NCBI GenBank assembly: GCA_040403075.1
Contig: JBBALJ010000006.1
Span: 1-64,000, forward strand
Direction: 5' to 3'
From: RGVD01 sp040403075
GTDB lineage: Bacteria > Bacteroidota > Bacteroidia > UKL13-3
DNA: 64,000 nucleotides
The notes below the pieces were generated by a model. That model made no database searches. It worked only from the letters and a program-made list of their open reading frames with translations, and was not told the origin of the DNA. Numbering within the stretch: position 1 is the stretch's first letter; every line of letters begins with the position of its first letter. A program made the position numbers and the translations under genes. Shown piece after piece: positions 61,867-64,000 of this stretch.

Positions 61867-61912
61867 AAAATTTGCAGTGTAACAGCTGCAAATTTTGCGC
61901 AGATCCTGCGCA
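61867..61912 (+). terminator. Rho-independent terminator followed by a second hairpin
   Basis: 11-bp stem AAAATTTGCAG / CTGCAAATTTT with 8-nt loop (61867-61896), ending in TTTT; then a 7-bp stem TGCGCAG / CTGCGCA (61896-61912). Confidence 0.75.
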
Positions 61913-61929
61913 CGGGGTCGGGCGTGTTG
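61907..61929 (+). repeat. 23-bp GC-rich direct repeat, copy 1
   Basis: Identical to 63513-63535; core GCACGGGGTCGGGCGTG. In each copy its GGCGTGT end can pair with a following ACAC(G/A)CC stretch, and each copy lies just upstream of a CRP-like site. Confidence 0.65.
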
Positions 61930-61931
61930 AG

Positions 61932-61947
61932 TGTGACTAAGAACACA
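61932..61947 (+). promoter_or_regulatory. CRP-like site TGTGACTAAGAACACA (degenerate)
   Basis: One mismatch in the right half-site. Centre is 62.5 bp upstream of the -10 at 62002, the same as at 59948. Confidence 0.45.
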
Positions 61948-61985
61948 AAAATAAATTCCGACACACCCGAGAAAAGGGGTCAAAA

Positions 61986-62007
61986 TGTCAGTGGTCTGTG
62001 TTATAAT
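61986..62007 (+). promoter_or_regulatory. Rightward promoter TGTCAG-N7-TGT-TATAAT
   Basis: Same element order and spacing as at 60002, followed by the second type A leader. Confidence 0.7.
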
Positions 62008-62013
62008 TCTATT

Positions 62014-62059
62014 ATAAAGAAAGTTGAGAAAGGTTCTCAATAAAGAAAGGTGGTCTAAA
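62014..62059 (+). ncRNA. Type A structured mRNA leader, copy 2
   Basis: Hairpin GTTGAGAA / TTCTCAAT with AGG loop (62023-62041), then AAAGAAAGGTGG. Compared with copy 1, two stem positions differ with matching changes on the other strand, and one A-U pair becomes G-U. Confidence 0.65.
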
Positions 62060-62233
62060 ATGACTACATTTACAATAAACACTCTACCCGTAGAGTATGC
62101 AAACAAAATTGTTTGCTGTTTCTGTTCCCAATACGCTAATGAATTTTTCTGCGTGTCCTGTAATGAATACAAGGGTCTAATGACTCTTGCAGAATTTATG
62201 TCCTACTATGAAATAAGTGAGTGGGTAGAATAA
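62060..62233 (+). CDS. Small zinc-ribbon protein
   Basis: 57 residues from MTTFTINTLPVE with GAAAGGTGG upstream. CCFC and CVSC give a zinc ribbon; acidic helical C terminus. Placed behind the same leader type as the zinc protein at 60074. Confidence 0.7.
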   Translation: MTTFTINTLPVEYANKIVCCFCSQYANEFFCVSCNEYKGLMTLAEFMSYYEISEWVE

Positions 62234-62355
62234 TGGGTTACATTGAAATTTTTCGCCTTGATGAACAAGGTGCGGGGTGGGTAGATTTATCCGAGGCTAC
62301 TCCCTCAGAATTGCTAGACCTTGAAATTGGATTATTTCAAGAAGGGGCTATGTGA
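62233..62355 (+). CDS. Small acidic protein
   Basis: 40 residues (MGYIEIFRLDEQGAGWVDLS...), start on TAATG of the zinc gene. Its stop lies inside the CRP-like palindrome at 62351. Not recognised. Confidence 0.6.
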   Translation: MGYIEIFRLDEQGAGWVDLSEATPSELLDLEIGLFQEGAM

Positions 62356-62366
62356 GGTATCTCACA
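62351..62366 (+). promoter_or_regulatory. CRP/GlxR-like site TGTGAGGTATCTCACA
   Basis: Perfect TGTGA-NN-TA-NN-TCACA. Centre is 52.5 bp upstream of the -10 at 62411. Overlaps the preceding stop codon like the site at 60232. Confidence 0.6.
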
Positions 62367-62387
62367 CCCTGTAAGCGTAGTTTGGAT

Positions 62388-62416
62388 TTGATTATGTCAG
62401 ACCAATCTGCTAAAAT
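62388..62416 (+). promoter_or_regulatory. Rightward promoter TTGATT / TGTCAG / TGC-TAAAAT
   Basis: TTGATT at 62388-62393 is 17 bp from TAAAAT; TGTCAG (62395-62400) is 10 bp from it. Drives the 48-residue ORF. Confidence 0.65.
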
Positions 62417-62449
62417 ACCACTATAAAGAAAAAAGAAAAGAGGATTACT

Positions 62450-62596
62450 ATGACCTACCAAATGTCTTGGGAAAGAACTAGAAATGTATGGGATGAGTTT
62501 GATACTGATACCAATACAATCACAGATGAAAATGATTACTTAGATGAAGATTTATTTATCCCCACCCCTAACTTTGACCCCCTAGAAATACTCTAG
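62450..62596 (+). CDS. Small acidic protein
   Basis: 48 residues (MTYQMSWERTRNVWDEFDTD...), very acidic in the middle, with AAGAGGA upstream. Acidic small phage proteins sometimes mimic DNA, but nothing specific is seen here. Confidence 0.6.
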   Translation: MTYQMSWERTRNVWDEFDTDTNTITDENDYLDEDLFIPTPNFDPLEIL

Positions 62597-62603
62597 GGAA
62601 TAA

Positions 62604-62625
62604 TGTCAGACCCCTATGTTATACT
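62604..62625 (+). promoter_or_regulatory. Rightward promoter TGTCAG-N7-TGT-TATACT
   Basis: Element spacing as at 60002. No CRP-like site upstream. RNA start near 62632 places the real ATG of the next gene at 62657, not at an earlier in-frame ATG that overlaps the promoter. Confidence 0.65.
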
Positions 62626-62656
62626 TAGGGTATCAACTAACAGAAAGAAGGAAACA

Positions 62657-62818
62657 ATGTCAGTAAATGGACAAACATACCAAGTAGGCGATTTATTCAC
62701 TACACAAAAATCAGCAGTAACAGGAACAATCAAGGAGATTATTCCAGTAAGTGCTAATACAACTCGTGTTCTACTAGATGTAGATGGAAAAGAGCGTTAC
62801 ACAACAGTAACAGTATAA
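62657..62818 (+). CDS. Small TYQxGDLFTT-type protein, copy 1
   Basis: 53 residues, beta-rich (SVNGQTYQVGDLFTTQKSAV...), perhaps an SH3-like barrel. Paralogs at 63256 and, more distantly, 63802. Ribosome site AGAAGGAAA. Confidence 0.65.
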   Translation: MSVNGQTYQVGDLFTTQKSAVTGTIKEIIPVSANTTRVLLDVDGKERYTTVTV

Positions 62819-62819
62819 C

Positions 62820-62864
62820 TTTAGCCTAGTGCTAAATAACCTGAGCAAGTTACAAAAAGGCTCA
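62820..62864 (+). other. Two small hairpins after the TYQxGDLFTT gene
   Basis: TTTAGC/GCTAAA (62820-62836) and TGAGC/GCTCA (62842-62864). The CCTGAGCAAG part recurs after the paralog at 63438. No U tract here. Confidence 0.4.
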
Positions 62865-62902
62865 ACACAAAAAAAGAACAAACAAATGAAAAGGACAAAT
62901 AA

Positions 62903-63043
62903 ATGTTATCTCTAGATTTAGATATTTACCAACTACACCTATGGCTCAATGATGAAGTAATTTCACTAACACTACCAACTTGGATAATTGTCGTAGCCGT
63001 TGGCGTTATCGTATTTCGTAAAGTAAAGCGTGGTCGCCGATAA
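62903..63043 (+). CDS. Small single-span membrane protein
   Basis: 46 residues. Residues ~22-38 (LTLPTWIIVVAVGVIVF) are a membrane span, followed by a basic end RKVKRGRR, so the N terminus is probably outside. Shape fits a small inhibitor, holin-like or superinfection-related protein; not assignable. TAATG into the next ORF. Confidence 0.65.
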   Translation: MLSLDLDIYQLHLWLNDEVISLTLPTWIIVVAVGVIVFRKVKRGRR

Positions 63044-63228
63044 TGATGACTCGCAAAGATTATGTTTCAACCGCTGAAATCCTAAACTCATACTTCGGAG
63101 AAATGAAAGAAGAAGTTTATGAAGATTTAGTAAATGATTTTATTGTTATGTTTGCTGATGACAATGAACGCTTTGACTCTGACCGATTTTGGGAAGAGTG
63201 CTTCAAACAAAATGACCCAAACAAATAA
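63043..63228 (+). CDS. Small MMTRKDYV-type protein, copy 2
   Basis: 61 residues, acidic helical, MMTRKDYVSTAEILNSYFGE start and FDSDRFWEECF end. Paralog of the ORF at 60785. Function unknown. Confidence 0.65.
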   Translation: MMTRKDYVSTAEILNSYFGEMKEEVYEDLVNDFIVMFADDNERFDSDRFWEECFKQNDPNK

Positions 63229-63255
63229 ACCCAACAAAAAGAAAAGGACAAACAA

Positions 63256-63423
63256 ATGACACTATCAGGATACACATACCAAATCGGTGATTTATTCACA
63301 ACAAGCACAACTGGCGTAACAGGTCGCATTGAAAAATTTATTCCAATGCGAAATGATGTAACAAAAGTTATGTTGCGTTTAGCAAATAATCAACAGCGTT
63401 TTGCTATGGTAAAAACCAAGTAA
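63256..63423 (+). CDS. Small TYQxGDLFTT-type protein, copy 2
   Basis: 55 residues, MTLSGYTYQIGDLFTTSTTG start; paralog of 62657. Ribosome site AAAAGGAC. Confidence 0.65.
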   Translation: MTLSGYTYQIGDLFTTSTTGVTGRIEKFIPMRNDVTKVMLRLANNQQRFAMVKTK

Positions 63424-63439
63424 AAAACAAAAAAATTCC

Positions 63440-63471
63440 TGAGCAAGAATAAAAACTGCTCACATTTTTTT
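63440..63471 (+). terminator. Probable rho-independent terminator
   Basis: TGAGCA/TGCTCA stem (63440-63462) with an A-rich 11-nt loop, then CATTTTTTT. Counterpart of the hairpin at 62842. Confidence 0.6.
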
Positions 63472-63512
63472 ATTAGCTGCGATCATAACAATGCAAACAA
63501 CTGTTCAAAAAT

Positions 63513-63535
63513 TGCGCACGGGGTCGGGCGTGTTG
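63513..63535 (+). repeat. 23-bp GC-rich direct repeat, copy 2
   Basis: Identical to 61907-61929. Followed by CGACACGCCGA, with which it can form a stem. Confidence 0.65.
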
Positions 63536-63560
63536 TCAACTACGACACGCCGACAGATTA

Positions 63561-63576
63561 CGTGATATTTATCACA
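63561..63576 (+). promoter_or_regulatory. CRP-like site CGTGATATTTATCACA
   Basis: One mismatch in the outermost base. Centre is 71.5 bp upstream of the -10 at 63640, as at 61038, and CCACGCTCC follows at 63581 as it does there. Confidence 0.55.
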
Positions 63577-63623
63577 AAACCCACGCTCCACTATATGAGA
63601 CAAAACCTATTTGGATTGGATAA

Positions 63624-63645
63624 TGTCAGTCTAATCTGCTATACT
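63624..63645 (+). promoter_or_regulatory. Rightward promoter TGTCAG-N7-TGC-TATACT
   Basis: Same form as the other TGTCAG promoters. Drives the MNLEEYK-type ORF at 63681. Confidence 0.7.
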
Positions 63646-63680
63646 TGCCACTATAAACAAACAAAGAAAGAAGGTCAGAA

Positions 63681-63812
63681 ATGAACCTAGAAGAATACAA
63701 GGCTTACGTTATCGCTCAACGTCAAGCAAGCAAGGCAGAGGCTATGTCAGTCCTATCTGCTACAATTACTAACTCAACAACAAAGAAAGAAGGTGTCACT
63801 AATGGCAACTAA
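63681..63812 (+). CDS. Small MNLEEYK-type protein, copy 2
   Basis: 43 residues, paralog of 61413 over the first ~20 residues; the C-terminal half is unrelated because it carries the next promoter within its codons. AAGAAGG ribosome site. Confidence 0.6.
   Translation: MNLEEYKAYVIAQRQASKAEAMSVLSATITNSTTKKEGVTNGN
63745..63766 (+). promoter_or_regulatory. Rightward promoter inside an ORF: TGTCAG-N7-TGC-TACAAT
   Basis: Perfect element spacing, embedded in the codons for MSVLSATI of the 43-residue ORF. Drives the gene at 63802. Confidence 0.6.
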
Positions 63813-64000
63813 ACTATACACAATAGAGGATTTACTAATTGGTAAAACCTATCGCTCAAACTCTCGTAACTTTTCAGGTGAGATTATTTCTGCTGAACCC
63901 CGCCCTGAAATTTGGTATGGCGAAAAAACTGAAGCCTATCTAATTGGCGTAAATTACAAAGGCAGTATTCGCACTAAGTATGCGACTATTGCAGTAAAGG
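63802..64000 (+). CDS. Small protein, 3' end beyond the window
   Basis: 66 codons visible from MATKLYTIEDLLIGKTYRSN; overlaps the previous ORF by 11 nt in another frame. The order of strands (YTIEDLLIGKTY ... GEIISAEP) loosely resembles the TYQxGDLFTT proteins. AAGAAGGTG ribosome site. Confidence 0.55.
   Translation, partial: MATKLYTIEDLLIGKTYRSNSRNFSGEIISAEPRPEIWYGEKTEAYLIGVNYKGSIRTKYATIAVK

Noticed and set aside
61837..62172. Leftward ORF of 111 codons across the cassette region
   Set aside because: It runs antisense through a terminator, promoter and two supported small genes and has no ribosome site.
60232..62366. TGTGAG...CTCACA palindromes as 3' hairpins of the preceding ORFs
   Set aside because: Only 6-bp stems and no U tract; the phased distance to promoters fits a binding site better, though both uses are possible.
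60002..63766. Similarity of ATGTCAG to the mycobacteriophage L5 stoperator (which contains TGTCAAG)
   Set aside because: Only a partial match to a 13-bp element, and here it is tied to a fixed distance from -10 hexamers; kept as a separate promoter element.
1..64000. tRNA, rRNA, transposase, integrase or terminase genes
   Set aside because: None could be recognised on either strand; absence applies only to this window.

Overview
The window is part of the genome of a tailed phage (Caudoviricetes, siphovirus-type tail module) with AT-rich DNA. It has a prohead protease, major capsid protein, portal, connector genes, major tail tube protein, a frameshifted tail assembly chaperone pair, a 1688-residue tape measure and very large tail and appendage proteins. 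Host assignment is inference. The genes use AGGAGG-type ribosome sites and bacterial-type extended -10 promoters. A palindrome identical to the actinobacterial parS core, CRP/GlxR-like palindromes and the style of the connector and tail genes point to an AT-rich actinobacterium, perhaps an aquatic one. No terminase, DNA polymerase, integrase or tRNA gene is visible, so the genome continues beyond the window.

Layout. Positions 1-57183 are read leftwards. In order of transcription they are: a GT4 glycosyltransferase, a class II ribonucleotide reductase, a SNase-type nuclease and a GT2 glycosyltransferase; then about 23 kb of collagen-like, Ig/FN3, Mtd-N, E1-FCCH-like and carbohydrate-binding appendage proteins; then portal, endolysin, putative holin, protease/scaffold, major capsid, connectors, tail tube, chaperones, tape measure, distal tail proteins and an S74 chaperone-tipped fibre. 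Positions 57265-64000 are read rightwards. They start with a lytic transglycosylase, a small zinc protein, a permuted NlpC/P60-like hydrolase and a methyltransferase, followed by about 15 tiny ORFs in repeated promoter-leader-ORF cassettes.

The control layer is the most unusual part. Nearly every transcription start candidate on both strands carries an extended -10 (TGN-TAnnnT). The two arms diverge from a 24-bp near-perfect dyad (57210-57233) made of two overlapping back-to-back extended -10 elements. In the right arm, six promoters carry an ATGTCAG element at exactly 10 bp from the -10. Six CRP/GlxR-like palindromes lie 52.5-71.5 bp upstream of -10 hexamers, in steps of about one helical turn; two further perfect palindromes lie inside coding sequence. 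Two kinds of structured mRNA leader are each present twice, one with compensatory base changes. A parS-like 14-mer (59816-59829) and tandem DnaA boxes (61011-61031) lie 1.2 kb apart in the same arm, which raises the possibility of a plasmid-like persistence state.

Limits: all calls were made by reading alone, without database searches. Functions of the tiny right-arm proteins and of most appendage proteins are unknown.
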